From contig NZ_JACGCJ010000021.1 of assembly GCF_021030645.1 (NCBI RefSeq), positions 1-54,167 on the forward strand: 54,167 bases of DNA, written 5' to 3'. The position numbers and the translations under genes were made by a program. Shown here in pieces: positions 47,158 to 54,167 of this stretch (position 1 is its first letter; every line of letters starts with the position of its first letter). The notes beneath the pieces were generated by a model. The model was not told the DNA's origin and ran no database searches. It worked only from the letters and a program-made list of their open reading frames with translations. This stretch comes from Agrilactobacillus fermenti. Its GTDB lineage: Bacteria > Bacillota > Bacilli > Lactobacillales > Lactobacillaceae.

Positions 47158-47628
47158 ATGATATCAAAACAAATTAGTACGTTTTTAATGCAAAACAAAC
47201 GGCACTTTCTGATTCCCGCGAGTCAAGTCGCTACAGTACAGGTAGATAATTCATTGACCCATGCCTTTATGGTTTTGAGCAAACTTGGCTATAGCCGTAT
47301 TCCTGTTGTGCGTGACGATGCTAAATTTGCTGGTGAGTTATCTATGCCAATGATAACTGAACAAATGCTGAAATTAGATGAGATTGATACCAGTTGTTTG
47401 GATCAAATGACTGTTGCCGATGTAATGGATGAAACTGTTAATACGGTTAACAATCCGTATGATTTGGAAGAAATTATGCACTTATTAGTAGATGACAACT
47501 TTTTGCCAGTGGTTTCAGAGGCTCAAGATTTTGTCGGCATTATTACCAGACGCGAAATGATGAAAAGTTTAAATTTTTTAGCGCATAACTTTGATAAAAG
47601 TCAACTTTTATTAGATAATGAGAAATAA
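47158..47628 (+). CDS. cbpB: CBS-domain protein CbpB (YkuL-like)
   Basis: A 156-residue protein made of two CBS motifs (LGYSRIPVVRDDAKFAGELS near 40-60; LVDDNFLPVVSEAQDFVGIITRREMMK across about 105-132). In Bacillus and Listeria, CbpB binds c-di-AMP and, when free of it, activates the (p)ppGpp synthetase Rel. Position before dapH-dapL resembles ykuL upstream of ykuQR. Start ATG 47158 follows AAGGAG. It is 24 bases before dapH. Confidence 0.88.
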   Translation: MISKQISTFLMQNKRHFLIPASQVATVQVDNSLTHAFMVLSKLGYSRIPVVRDDAKFAGELSMPMITEQMLKLDEIDTSCLDQMTVADVMDETVNTVNNPYDLEEIMHLLVDDNFLPVVSEAQDFVGIITRREMMKSLNFLAHNFDKSQLLLDNEK

Positions 47629-47652
47629 TTAATTTTATAAGGAGTTGGATTT

Positions 47653-48360
47653 ATGGCACAGAACGCACAAGAAATTATTGATTATATTGGCAACGCGAAA
47701 AAGAAAACACCAGTTAAAGTATACATAAAGGGCAATCTAACAGATCTGTCAGTACCAGATACCATTGAAGCTTATCTAGAAACTAAAACCGGTGTCTTGT
47801 TTGGAGATTGGTCTGTTGTGCAAGCTTTCTTAAAAGAGCATACTCAAGCAGTTACGCAGTATCGCATTGAAAATGATGCGCGTAACTCGGCCGTACCAAT
47901 GGCAGACTTGAAACAATATAATGCGCGGATCGAACCTGGAGCAATCATTCGGGATCAAGTAACTATTGGTGCTAATGCGGTCATTATGATGGGTGCCATT
48001 ATTAATATTGGTGCTGAAATTGGTGAAGATACAATGATCGATATGGGGGCTGTTTTAGGTGGCCGCGCAACTGTTGGCAAGCATGCCCATATTGGCGCTG
48101 GCGCAGTGTTGGCTGGTGTGATCGAACCACCTTCGGCTCAACCCGTAATTATTGAAGATGATGTGTTAGTCGGCGCCAATGCCGTGGTTATCGAAGGGGT
48201 TCATGTGGGTAAAGGTGCGGTAGTTGCTGCTGGCGCAATCGTAACCGAAGATGTTCCTGCTAATACGGTCGTAGCCGGCGTACCCGCAAAAGTGATCAAG
48301 CAAATCGATGCTAAGACGCGTAGCAAAACGGAACTACAAGATGCTTTACGTCATATTTGA
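47653..48360 (+). CDS. dapH: Tetrahydrodipicolinate N-acetyltransferase
   Basis: A 235-residue left-handed parallel beta-helix acyltransferase with many hexapeptide repeats from residue 95 ([39 protein letters not shown]). It starts the acetyl branch of lysine/diaminopimelate synthesis. The DapH family N-terminal helix region ([21 protein letters not shown]) is present. Start ATG 47653 follows AAGGAG. It forms an operon with dapL. Confidence 0.96.
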   Translation: MAQNAQEIIDYIGNAKKKTPVKVYIKGNLTDLSVPDTIEAYLETKTGVLFGDWSVVQAFLKEHTQAVTQYRIENDARNSAVPMADLKQYNARIEPGAIIRDQVTIGANAVIMMGAIINIGAEIGEDTMIDMGAVLGGRATVGKHAHIGAGAVLAGVIEPPSAQPVIIEDDVLVGANAVVIEGVHVGKGAVVAAGAIVTEDVPANTVVAGVPAKVIKQIDAKTRSKTELQDALRHI

Positions 48361-48384
48361 TCATACTTTTAGGAGGCTATCAAG

Positions 48385-49527
48385 TTGTTAACAGAAGCAC
48401 AGTTGATCACAATTCGACGACAATTGCATCAAATTCCAGAAATTGGTTTAGAAGAACATGAGACCCATGCGTTTTTACTGCAACAGATCCAGCAGTTACC
48501 ACAAGATTTTTTAACGATCAAAACTTATGACACAGCTATTTTAGTGCATGTTCAAGGTAAAATTGGGCAACGAACGATCGGTTATCGCACAGATATCGAC
48601 GGGCTGCCAGTAACAGAAGCAACTGGTTTACCTTATGCCTCTAAGCACCCTGGCAAGATGCATGCTTGTGGTCATGATATTCATATGACTGTGGCACTGG
48701 GATTACTGTCTAGTTTTGCCGCGCAGCAGCCGGAAAATAACTTTGTGTTCATCTTTCAGCCAGCTGAAGAGAATGCCAGCGGTGGCAAAAGGCTATACGA
48801 GAGTGGTGCCTTAAATGAATGGCTGCCAGATGAAATTTATGGTCTTCATGATAATCCACAGTTACCCACGGGAGCAATTGGCTGTCGTATGGGCACCTTA
48901 TTTGCCGGGACTTGTGAGATTCATATCACTTTAACGGGAAAATCCGGACATGCGGCTTATCCACATTTGGCTAATGATATGGTTGTTGTTGGGGCCGAAC
49001 TCGTGACTCAGCTGCAGACGATCGTTAGCCGTAACGTGGACCCAATTGAAGGAGCAGTAGTGACTTTAGGTCACTTCAATGCGGGGACGACCATGAATGT
49101 TATTGCTGGTACGGCGCAGATCGATGGCACGATTCGCGCCTTGACCCAAAAAATGAATCGTCATGTCCAAGAACGGGTGCGCCAAATTGTACATGGTCTT
49201 GAGGTTATGTATCAATGCCAAGCCGATTTAAAGTTGGAACAAGGGGGCTATTTACCGGTTGAAAATAATCCTGAATTGACAGCCAATTTTATCGACTTCA
49301 TGAAGCAAGCACCAGATGTGACTTTTATTGAGACCCAGCCAGCTATGACGGGAGAGGATTTTGGCTTTTTATTGTCTAAAATTCCTGGAACGATGTTTTG
49401 GTTAGGTGTTGATAGTCCTTATGCCTTGCATTCAGATCATATGGCACCCCATGAAGCAGCAATTCAAATCGGCTTAAATGCGATCGAACCATTTTTGCGT
49501 TATCGCGATGGGCAGGTTACTCAATAA
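48385..49527 (+). CDS. dapL: N-acetyldiaminopimelate deacetylase
   Basis: A 380-residue M20-family metallohydrolase. Metal and catalytic motifs: HACGHDIHMTVALG (about 91), PAEENASGGKRL (about 133) and GLHDNPQLPTG (about 152). MTGEDFGFLL lies near the C-terminus. Together with dapH it supplies meso-diaminopimelate or lysine for the cell wall. The start is TTG 48385, with AGGAGG (48371-48376) 8 bases upstream. The Nudix gene begins 1 base after its stop. Confidence 0.94.
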   Translation: MLTEAQLITIRRQLHQIPEIGLEEHETHAFLLQQIQQLPQDFLTIKTYDTAILVHVQGKIGQRTIGYRTDIDGLPVTEATGLPYASKHPGKMHACGHDIHMTVALGLLSSFAAQQPENNFVFIFQPAEENASGGKRLYESGALNEWLPDEIYGLHDNPQLPTGAIGCRMGTLFAGTCEIHITLTGKSGHAAYPHLANDMVVVGAELVTQLQTIVSRNVDPIEGAVVTLGHFNAGTTMNVIAGTAQIDGTIRALTQKMNRHVQERVRQIVHGLEVMYQCQADLKLEQGGYLPVENNPELTANFIDFMKQAPDVTFIETQPAMTGEDFGFLLSKIPGTMFWLGVDSPYALHSDHMAPHEAAIQIGLNAIEPFLRYRDGQVTQ

Positions 49528-49528
49528 A

Positions 49529-49954
49529 ATGAAACAGGAAGTCGCAACGGGTGCTGTGATTTATTCCGAGGATCGTCAAGGCACACGGCAGTATTTATTA
49601 GTTAAAAGTAAAGATCGTAATTTTTGGGGCTTTGCCAAGGGGCACGTTGAAGCTGGTGAAAGCTATGAAGCGGCCGCCATTCGTGAAATCAAAGAAGAGA
49701 CAGGGCTTGATGTGCAAGTCAATACAGATTTCGCTGAGAAAATCACATATCCTCTAGCTAACGGCGCTGAGAAAGTCTCAATTTTTTATATTAGTCACGT
49801 AGCGCAGTTACCAAAGACACATAAACAATTGTCAGAAATTAGTGACATTCAGTGGTTATCTTATGAACTAGCCTATCAGACTTTAACTTATGATAATTTA
49901 AAAGCTGTATTGGCAAAAGCTGAAGCTTATTTGAATCAAACAAATCATAATTAG
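49529..49954 (+). CDS. Nudix hydrolase (Ap4A-hydrolase-like)
   Basis: A 141-residue Nudix protein with the complete box GHVEAGESYEAAAIREIKEETGL (given as positions 49639-49707), beginning MKQEVATGAVIYSEDRQGTRQYLLV. The N-terminal TGAVIY and the WGFAKGHVE lead-in resemble bacterial diadenosine tetraphosphate hydrolases. Substrate assignment is inferred. The start is ATG 49529, right after the dapL stop; an upstream in-frame extension to 49478 would overlap dapL and is not used. A bidirectional terminator follows at 49980. Confidence 0.87.
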   Translation: MKQEVATGAVIYSEDRQGTRQYLLVKSKDRNFWGFAKGHVEAGESYEAAAIREIKEETGLDVQVNTDFAEKITYPLANGAEKVSIFYISHVAQLPKTHKQLSEISDIQWLSYELAYQTLTYDNLKAVLAKAEAYLNQTNHN

Positions 49955-49979
49955 GACATGAAAATGTGCGTTAAAAAAA

Positions 49980-50024
49980 ATCGATTGATGCTTGTCATAA
50001 TAAGACTGCATCAGTCGATTTTTT
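49980..50024. terminator. Bidirectional terminator between Nudix and DUF368 genes
   Basis: ATCGATTGATGC (49980-49991) pairs with GCATCAGTCGAT (50008-50019) with one mismatch. A runs precede it and T runs follow it, serving both convergent genes. Confidence 0.9.
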
Positions 50025-50038
50025 GATTCTATTTAAAA

Positions 50039-50935
50039 TCATGAGTTATTGTCAGGTTTATCTAGAAAAATAGTTGCAAGAACACCGATGATGATCATAA
50101 TACCGATCCATAAATAGGTACTCAAGGTTAATTTTACGGGTAAGGCTGGTTGAATGCCACTTTGCCACAAAGTGGCACTAGCGGCAATGACGACACCTAA
50201 AACACCATAGTAGACTTGGCCTTCAAAATGCGCTAGTAAGTAATGCATTAATTTAGCGACAAGCACTGTCCCAATTAGTGCGCCGATCATGAAAGGTAAG
50301 ATCAAAGCAACTGATTTCAGATCTTGTTGAGCTGCTAGGAAATCCCCATTCAAAGTATGTTTTAAAACATCAGTACTTTTACCCACTGCATGGTAAATCG
50401 TGCCATATTGGCCAATGACCATCAGCATAATCGAACCAGAAATACCGGGAATCAACATAAGCGCGACGGCAAAACCACCAGCAAAGATCATTTGGCCAAA
50501 GTCCTGGATGCTGCTTAAAACTGGGATTTGGATATAGCTTTCGCTATGACCACTACCCAGCAAAGTCAAGCCCATGATCAGAATAAATCCCAGCAGGGGC
50601 AATGATAAAAGCCACCAGCGAAAGATGACGAGCCGCATTTTTTTCCAAATAAATGGCAGAATACCTAAAACCAAACCCAAGAAAAAGGCATAGGCTGGAA
50701 TCGGAAAGCGCTGAGAAAGCCAAAGGACGACTTTTGTAGATACGATGACGCCAATAACAGCACCAATACCGATGGGGGTTAAAAATTTAAGCTGTTGTTT
50801 GGGTGCTTTACGAAAATTATTGATAGCTTTGATCAAGGGCTCGTATAAGCCAACGATCACGGCAAAAATACTACCAGATAAACCTGGAATCACTAACGCA
50901 ATCCCAATCAAAAAACCTTTAATGATATTAATCAA
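50039..50935 (-). CDS. DUF368 membrane protein (PopT-type polyprenyl-phosphate translocase family)
   Basis: A 298-residue protein with about eight to ten membrane helices and the paired DUF368 re-entrant motifs IALVIPGLSGSIFAVIVG (N-terminal) and LMLIPGISGSIMLMVIG (middle), an inverted-repeat arrangement. DUF368 members have been shown to recycle undecaprenyl phosphate across the membrane; that role is inferred here from family membership. The start is TTG 50935, with AAGGAG 9 bases upstream on the minus strand. It lies 16 bases after the MscS gene and is probably co-transcribed with it. Confidence 0.9.
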   Translation of the reverse strand: MINIIKGFLIGIALVIPGLSGSIFAVIVGLYEPLIKAINNFRKAPKQQLKFLTPIGIGAVIGVIVSTKVVLWLSQRFPIPAYAFFLGLVLGILPFIWKKMRLVIFRWWLLSLPLLGFILIMGLTLLGSGHSESYIQIPVLSSIQDFGQMIFAGGFAVALMLIPGISGSIMLMVIGQYGTIYHAVGKSTDVLKHTLNGDFLAAQQDLKSVALILPFMIGALIGTVLVAKLMHYLLAHFEGQVYYGVLGVVIAASATLWQSGIQPALPVKLTLSTYLWIGIMIIIGVLATIFLDKPDNNS

Positions 50936-50951
50936 TTAGTTGTCTCCTTAA

Positions 50952-51875
50952 TTAAGCTTTGGGGGCAAGAAAATTTAAATCTAGAGGCGTTTGAGGTAGA
51001 TCAATTTGATTAGCCTTAAAGGCAGCGAGATAAGCCGCTAAAAATTCACGCTGAACTGTTAGTTCATCACCATTTATGGTATACATTTGTACCTGGTAGG
51101 CAAGTTCACCGTGGCCCAGGTCATTAACGCCTAGTAAGTCTGGGCCTTGACGAATGGTATCAAAGCGAGGTACGAGTTTTTGATTCACTTGTTCGATGAT
51201 TTTTTTCAACTGGGAAATATCCGTTTGTGGGTAAATTCGAATATTAAGTAAAACTTGACGGTTGCCGCGGGATTTATTGCTAACGATCGTTATATTACGA
51301 TTAGGGATAAAATTAAGTGTCCCATCGAAACTTTTGACCTGTGTGGTGCGCAGACCAATGGCATGGATCGTACCGGTGATCGTGCCAATTTTGACCACAT
51401 CACCCACATCAAACTGCTGTTCTACCAGGATAAAAAGGCCGGTAACTAAATCATTGACGAAGCCTTGAGCACCTAGGCCGATTGCTAAACTTAAAATACC
51501 AGCACCAGCGATCAGTGTGCCTACGGGAACGCCTAAAGTTGATAAGATGGCATAAACATAGAAGAAAATTAACAAATAGGTGTAGAGGTTATTGATCAGT
51601 GAACGAATCGTGCCGACACGATTGACTGAGAATTTTTCATTTTTGGCATAACGGTCAAAAACATGCTTAATGATGCGTTTGCCCACTTTGTTTAGAATAA
51701 AAAATAACACGGTTAAAGCAATGATCGTCAAGGTGGCGACAATGACTTTAGAAACAATTTGGTCCCAATCAATACCCGCCCATAATCGTTGAAAAACATT
51801 GGTATTTTTTTTAATTGTCTGCAGTGAATTTTCTGTGATTGAGTTTTGAGCCGCTAAAATAAGTTTGATCGACAT
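50952..51875 (-). CDS. mscS: Small-conductance mechanosensitive channel (MscS family)
   Basis: A 307-residue membrane channel. Three hydrophobic helices are at about 40-60, 85-105 and 110-145. The pore helix and beta domain signature is AGAGILSLAIGLGAQGFVND, then EQQFDVGDVVKIG, and a C-terminal alpha/beta vestibule follows. The start was set at ATG 51875, because GGAGAAA precedes it by about 9 bases on the minus strand; the ATG at 51890 has no ribosome site. It protects against osmotic down-shock. It is divergent from the DUF948 gene. Confidence 0.92.
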   Translation of the reverse strand: MSIKLILAAQNSITENSLQTIKKNTNVFQRLWAGIDWDQIVSKVIVATLTIIALTVLFFILNKVGKRIIKHVFDRYAKNEKFSVNRVGTIRSLINNLYTYLLIFFYVYAILSTLGVPVGTLIAGAGILSLAIGLGAQGFVNDLVTGLFILVEQQFDVGDVVKIGTITGTIHAIGLRTTQVKSFDGTLNFIPNRNITIVSNKSRGNRQVLLNIRIYPQTDISQLKKIIEQVNQKLVPRFDTIRQGPDLLGVNDLGHGELAYQVQMYTINGDELTVQREFLAAYLAAFKANQIDLPQTPLDLNFLAPKA

Positions 51876-51959
51876 AGTTTCTTTCTCCATTAATTAGTTT
51901 CTAATAGTTAGTGTATCATGAACAACTAACGGTACAAAATAATTACTTGAAGCTGTTAA

Positions 51960-51988
51960 TTGAAGCCGCTGACAAATAATGATATGCT
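51960..51988 (+). promoter_or_regulatory. Promoter of the DUF948-YtxH operon
   Basis: TTGAAG (51960-51965), a 17-base spacer and TATGCT (51983-51988), 36 bases before the GTG start. Confidence 0.65.
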
Positions 51989-52023
51989 AAAACTAACAAT
52001 TGGAATTGCGGAGGTAAGAAATC

Positions 52024-52446
52024 GTGAGTGGTAGTGAAATTGCAGCATTGATCGCAGCTATTGCGTTTTTGATTCTAGTCGTTTTTATCGTGATGTTATT
52101 GTTGCGGTTGACAAAAGTCGTGGCTGAATTGAAAGATAGTGTTAAATTGGTCAATCAGACAGTAACGATTGTTAATGATAAGTCGGAAGTTTTGATGACC
52201 CAAGTCGAAAGCTTATTAGATAAGAGCAATACACTTTTAGATGACGTGAACGGTAAGGTCAAAGAGCTCGACCCCGTATTTGTTGCAGCCGGGGATCTAG
52301 GGACGAGTATTTCTGATTTAAATGCTTCTTCCAGAAATCTTGCAACTAAAGTGACTCATGCCACCGCAACGACCGGTAAAGTCGGTTTGTTTGCTAAGAG
52401 TGTTGGCGCCGTCAATCGCATGCGATTACGTCGTAAACAAAAATAA
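52024..52446 (+). CDS. DUF948 membrane-anchored protein
   Basis: A 140-residue protein with one N-terminal membrane helix (about 5-27) and a helical cytoplasmic part rich in VNQTVTIVNDKSE and VESLLDKSNTLLDDVNGKV repeats, as in DUF948 (YtxG-like) proteins. The basic end MRLRRKQK is typical. Its function is unknown; related Bacillus genes are general-stress members and pair with ytxH. Start GTG 52024 follows GGAGG (52010-52014). It is 19 bases before the YtxH gene. Confidence 0.88.
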   Translation: MSGSEIAALIAAIAFLILVVFIVMLLLRLTKVVAELKDSVKLVNQTVTIVNDKSEVLMTQVESLLDKSNTLLDDVNGKVKELDPVFVAAGDLGTSISDLNASSRNLATKVTHATATTGKVGLFAKSVGAVNRMRLRRKQK

Positions 52447-52465
52447 AAATTGGAGGTAGACGTTT

Positions 52466-53014
52466 ATGAGTGAAAAAAAAGGGCATTTTTTTGCAGGCTT
52501 ATTAATTGGTAGTGCTGCTGCTTTTGGGGCGACGCTGTTTTTAGCGCCTAAGACTGGGGCCGAAACTCAGGCTAAACTAAAACAATTACTTGGCCATACA
52601 AAGTCTAAGAGCAAAGATTTTTATGGCTATGCCAGTGATGCGGCTGAAGATCTGAAAGATAATTCCAGCGAAAAAGTCAGCCAATTATTGTCAAAGACCA
52701 ATCATAAAATTTCGGATTTGGACCTAAAAGATAAGAAGGCTAATGCTAAAGCAACTTTTGATTCTGCAACCGCTAGTTTGCGGGACCAATTTGGCAAAGC
52801 TAAAGCACAGATGGGTCATGATAAAAGCGATAAAGCAAATTACGATGATATTGTGATCGATGCGACCAATTCAGCGGCTGATACGATTGATACAGCTAAT
52901 GAAGCAGCTCAATCAGCTTTTGAAGAAGCTAAAGGTGCCGCTGAACAAACAGCAAGTGCTGCAAAGCAACAAGTTGAAACTGTTAAAGACAAGGCAACCA
53001 GTACAGATCAATAA
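52466..53014 (+). CDS. YtxH domain general-stress protein
   Basis: A 182-residue protein starting MSEKKGHFFAGLLIGSAAAF, one glycine-rich membrane helix, then the YtxH LFLAPKTGAETQ signature. A long Ala/Lys/Asp-rich amphipathic helical tail resembles LEA or apolipoprotein-like repeats (residues 45-182). Such proteins are associated with stress in Bacillus, but the mechanism is unknown. Start ATG 52466 follows GGAGGT. No clear terminator follows before the IS remnant. Confidence 0.88.
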   Translation: MSEKKGHFFAGLLIGSAAAFGATLFLAPKTGAETQAKLKQLLGHTKSKSKDFYGYASDAAEDLKDNSSEKVSQLLSKTNHKISDLDLKDKKANAKATFDSATASLRDQFGKAKAQMGHDKSDKANYDDIVIDATNSAADTIDTANEAAQSAFEEAKGAAEQTASAAKQQVETVKDKATSTDQ

Positions 53015-53352
53015 TTTTTGGGCTGGCATTAAATCGTCAAATTAAGAAACGCCTAAGTTAGATCAGCGGCGTAAATTACAACAAAAAAGTTAGACAGTTA
53101 ATAGAATTTTAAGTGATGGTTTGATTTCGATATTTGATCGGGGTCAAACCTTTTTGTTTCCTGTCGTTAGAACTAGTGGTGTACCATAAGACATGAAGTA
53201 GAAAACTATCTGTTAAGTTGATGTTGGTACGCGATCAAATTATCTATTTAATTGAATTTGCAAAATTTAAGTTGACGCTGCGATCGGGCAGGAAAATCTC
53301 AGAAGTACTTGGCTCAAATTTGGACGCCTCTTTTGGTTAAGGAGGACTAGTT
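53015..53352. other. Intergenic region with insertion-sequence remnant
   Basis: This 338-base gap has no intact gene. Bases 53080-53220 are the end of an IS3-family element (see the pseudogene entry). A short inverted repeat (ACGCC/GGCGT) lies around 53049-53072. Bases 53230-53350 hold A/T-rich sequence without a recognised signal other than the AAGGAGG ribosome site of the next gene. Confidence 0.7.
53109..53220 (-). pseudogene. IS3-family transposase (OrfB) C-terminal remnant
   Basis: On the minus strand an open frame ends ...KQKGLTPIKYRNQTIT and a TAA at 53109-53111. KGLTPxxYR is the hallmark C-terminus of IS3/IS150-group OrfB transposases, and an upstream WYTTSSNDRKQ resembles the usual YNxxRxKxKL segment. 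The frame is closed by a stop codon about 130 bases upstream. The bases just beyond the stop read CTGTCTAACTTTTTTG (minus strand, ending near 53082), like the terminal repeat of such elements. The catalytic DDE part is absent, so this is a decayed end fragment. Confidence 0.75.
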
Positions 53353-53748
53353 ATGAAATTTAGAAAATTAACCGATGAACGCTTAATTCAAAAACGTCTG
53401 TCTAATACGCGCATCCTTTTTAATTTACAAACTGCCCTCATCATTTTTACAATTATTATTGAGACGATTAATAAGGGGGTTTCATCACTCCCTAACAATC
53501 CATTAGTATTCATATTTACAGTAACTACTGTTGCGATGGCCTTTCAGGAAATGTTTATCTCTCGGGATGTTTATAAAAACACCCCCATATATCAACTTGG
53601 ACTTGGACTTCTAATTAATTTGGCAATTATTGGCTTGATTTTATTTACGTTTAACGGTCTTTCTGCGTTAGCATATGTATTAATTCTAGTGCTGACATCC
53701 ATTGTTACTTTTGCAATTGCAGTTGGTATTTTTAAGGCCCGTAAATAA
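53353..53748 (+). CDS. Small membrane protein of unknown function
   Basis: I do not recognise this 131-residue protein. It has a charged N-terminus (MKFRKLTDERLIQKRLSNTR) followed by four predicted membrane helices (about 22-40, 48-65, 80-100, 105-126) and a basic end (FKARK). Start ATG 53353 follows AAGGAGG (53340-53346). It ends 25 bases before a small cysteine-pair protein, so they may form a two-gene operon. The location beside an IS remnant and a group II intron suggests an accessory locus. Confidence 0.7.
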   Translation: MKFRKLTDERLIQKRLSNTRILFNLQTALIIFTIIIETINKGVSSLPNNPLVFIFTVTTVAMAFQEMFISRDVYKNTPIYQLGLGLLINLAIIGLILFTFNGLSALAYVLILVLTSIVTFAIAVGIFKARK

Positions 53749-53773
53749 TTTTTAGGAAAGGCGGTAAGCAGCC

Positions 53774-53941
53774 ATGAAATTCGTGTGTGATAACTGTGGT
53801 CGCAAAATCGAGGTTTGGGAAAAAGCTTTTTTCTTTTTTGAACTACCTGAGAGGTCTTTTACAGAGATACAAGCATTTCTGCATCGGAACGCAAAGTGTT
53901 ATTGCCAGCAATGCATTAATATTATCAATAGAAATAATTAG
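53774..53941 (+). CDS. 55-residue putative zinc-ribbon protein
   Basis: A small ORF (MKFVCDNCGRKIEVWEKAFF...) with two cysteine pairs, C5-x2-C8 and C44-x2-C47 (plus C42), the layout of a treble-clef or ribbon zinc site; a Phe-rich stretch lies between. Start ATG 53774 has AAAGGCGG (53756-53763) about 10 bases upstream. It lies 25 bases after the membrane protein gene and before a terminator. Function unknown; the Cys spacing and ribosome site are the evidence that it is real. Confidence 0.65.
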   Translation: MKFVCDNCGRKIEVWEKAFFFFELPERSFTEIQAFLHRNAKCYCQQCINIINRNN

Positions 53942-54009
53942 TTTATAATGTTAATGCTGATTTTGGGCAATACGTGCATTTGGATTTCAAAAATCTATTT
54001 TTTCATAAA

Positions 54010-54047
54010 AAAGAGACTTGCTAATAACGATAACAAGTCTCTTTTTT
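54010..54047 (+). terminator. Terminator at the group II intron insertion site
   Basis: AAAGAGACTTG (54010-54020) pairs with CAAGTCTCTTT (54034-54044), followed by a T run (54042-54047). It ends the small accessory operon. The intron begins 2 bases after the T run. Confidence 0.9.
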
Positions 54048-54048
54048 A

Positions 54049-54167
54049 GTGCGCCCGGCATGGGCGCTAACTTGGTGGTGAAAGTCCACTATAGACCGTA
54101 GTAGTCGGAACTATTAGTTGAGGACAAGGGTGTCCACCGTGAGGTGGAATCTGAAGGAAGTCTAAAG
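54049..54167 (+). mobile_element. Group II intron, 5' part (probably subgroup IIC), truncated by the window end
   Basis: The sequence opens GTGCGCCCGGCATGGGCGC, the conserved 5' end of group II introns. It continues with blocks such as GGTGAAAGTCC, AAGGGTGTCC and GGTGGAATCTGAAGGAAG that match domain I of the Oceanobacillus IIC intron as I remember it. Its position directly behind an intrinsic terminator, with TTTTTTA as the likely IBS1, fits the IIC habit of inserting after terminator hairpins. The reverse transcriptase and the 3' end lie beyond the window. Confidence 0.88.

Overview
The window looks like a stretch of low-GC Firmicute chromosome, most likely from the family Lactobacillaceae. 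The reasons are the very common TTG/GTG starts behind strong AGGAGG-type ribosome binding sites, the synteny with Bacillus/Lactobacillus blocks (ydiF-rex-ydiL-groESL; ymdB-ricA-mutS-mutL; ruvAB-queA-tgt-yajC; alaS-ireB-ruvX-yrzB; dltXABCD; cbpB-dapH-dapL), a bifunctional AdhE, a glucose-6-phosphate dehydrogenase, and a T-box-controlled alaS. The species cannot be fixed from this sequence alone. No rRNA, tRNA or CRISPR array was seen.

Layout, left to right. 1-8.3 kb: ABC-F factor (minus), Rex redox repressor, CPBP membrane protease (minus), groESL behind a CIRCE operator, a DUF1827 protein and a KimA-type potassium importer. 8.5-14.4 kb: ymdB-ricA-mutS-mutL. 14.5-15.2 kb: a paired small-multidrug-resistance (YkkCD/Gdx-like) exporter. 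15.4-19.8 kb: ruvA-ruvB-queA-tgt-yajC. 20.2-24.6 kb: adhE, flanked by Rex-type operators, then zwf. 24.8-30.5 kb: dinB, ytoI, nrnA, a DEAD-box helicase and an unrecognised gene. 30.5-38.5 kb: T-box, alaS, ireB, ruvX, DUF1292, zapA, cvpA, mutS2, trxA. 38.9-43.4 kb: the complete dltXABCD operon, including the 49-residue DltX. 43.6-50 kb: yslB (minus), murI, an XTP/dITP pyrophosphatase, a phosphodiesterase, an aquaglyceroporin (minus), cbpB-dapH-dapL and a Nudix hydrolase. 50-53 kb: DUF368 lipid-carrier transporter family and MscS (both minus), DUF948 and YtxH proteins. 53-54.2 kb is accessory-like: an IS3-family remnant, a small membrane protein, a 55-residue cysteine-pair protein, a terminator, and the first 119 bases of a group II intron inserted directly behind that terminator.

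Functional links: Rex probably ties NADH/NAD+ state to adhE. DNA repair is heavily represented (MutS, MutL, RuvAB, RuvX, DinB), with a possible LexA box at ruvA. Several genes belong to cyclic-dinucleotide or RNA-turnover biology (KimA, YmdB, RicA, NrnA, CbpB, helicase). The dlt operon, MurI, DapH/DapL and DUF368 serve the cell envelope.

The most interesting unlisted structure is a dispersed intergenic repeat family. Two full copies of about 185 bp (19902-20089 and 35511-35692) share nested stems with one compensatory base change, and end in a conserved terminator-like hairpin. Two shorter copies (22895-22992 and 38514-38618) are the same element inverted with its central module missing. Further fragments lie at 69-167, 3013-3054 and 43461-43510.
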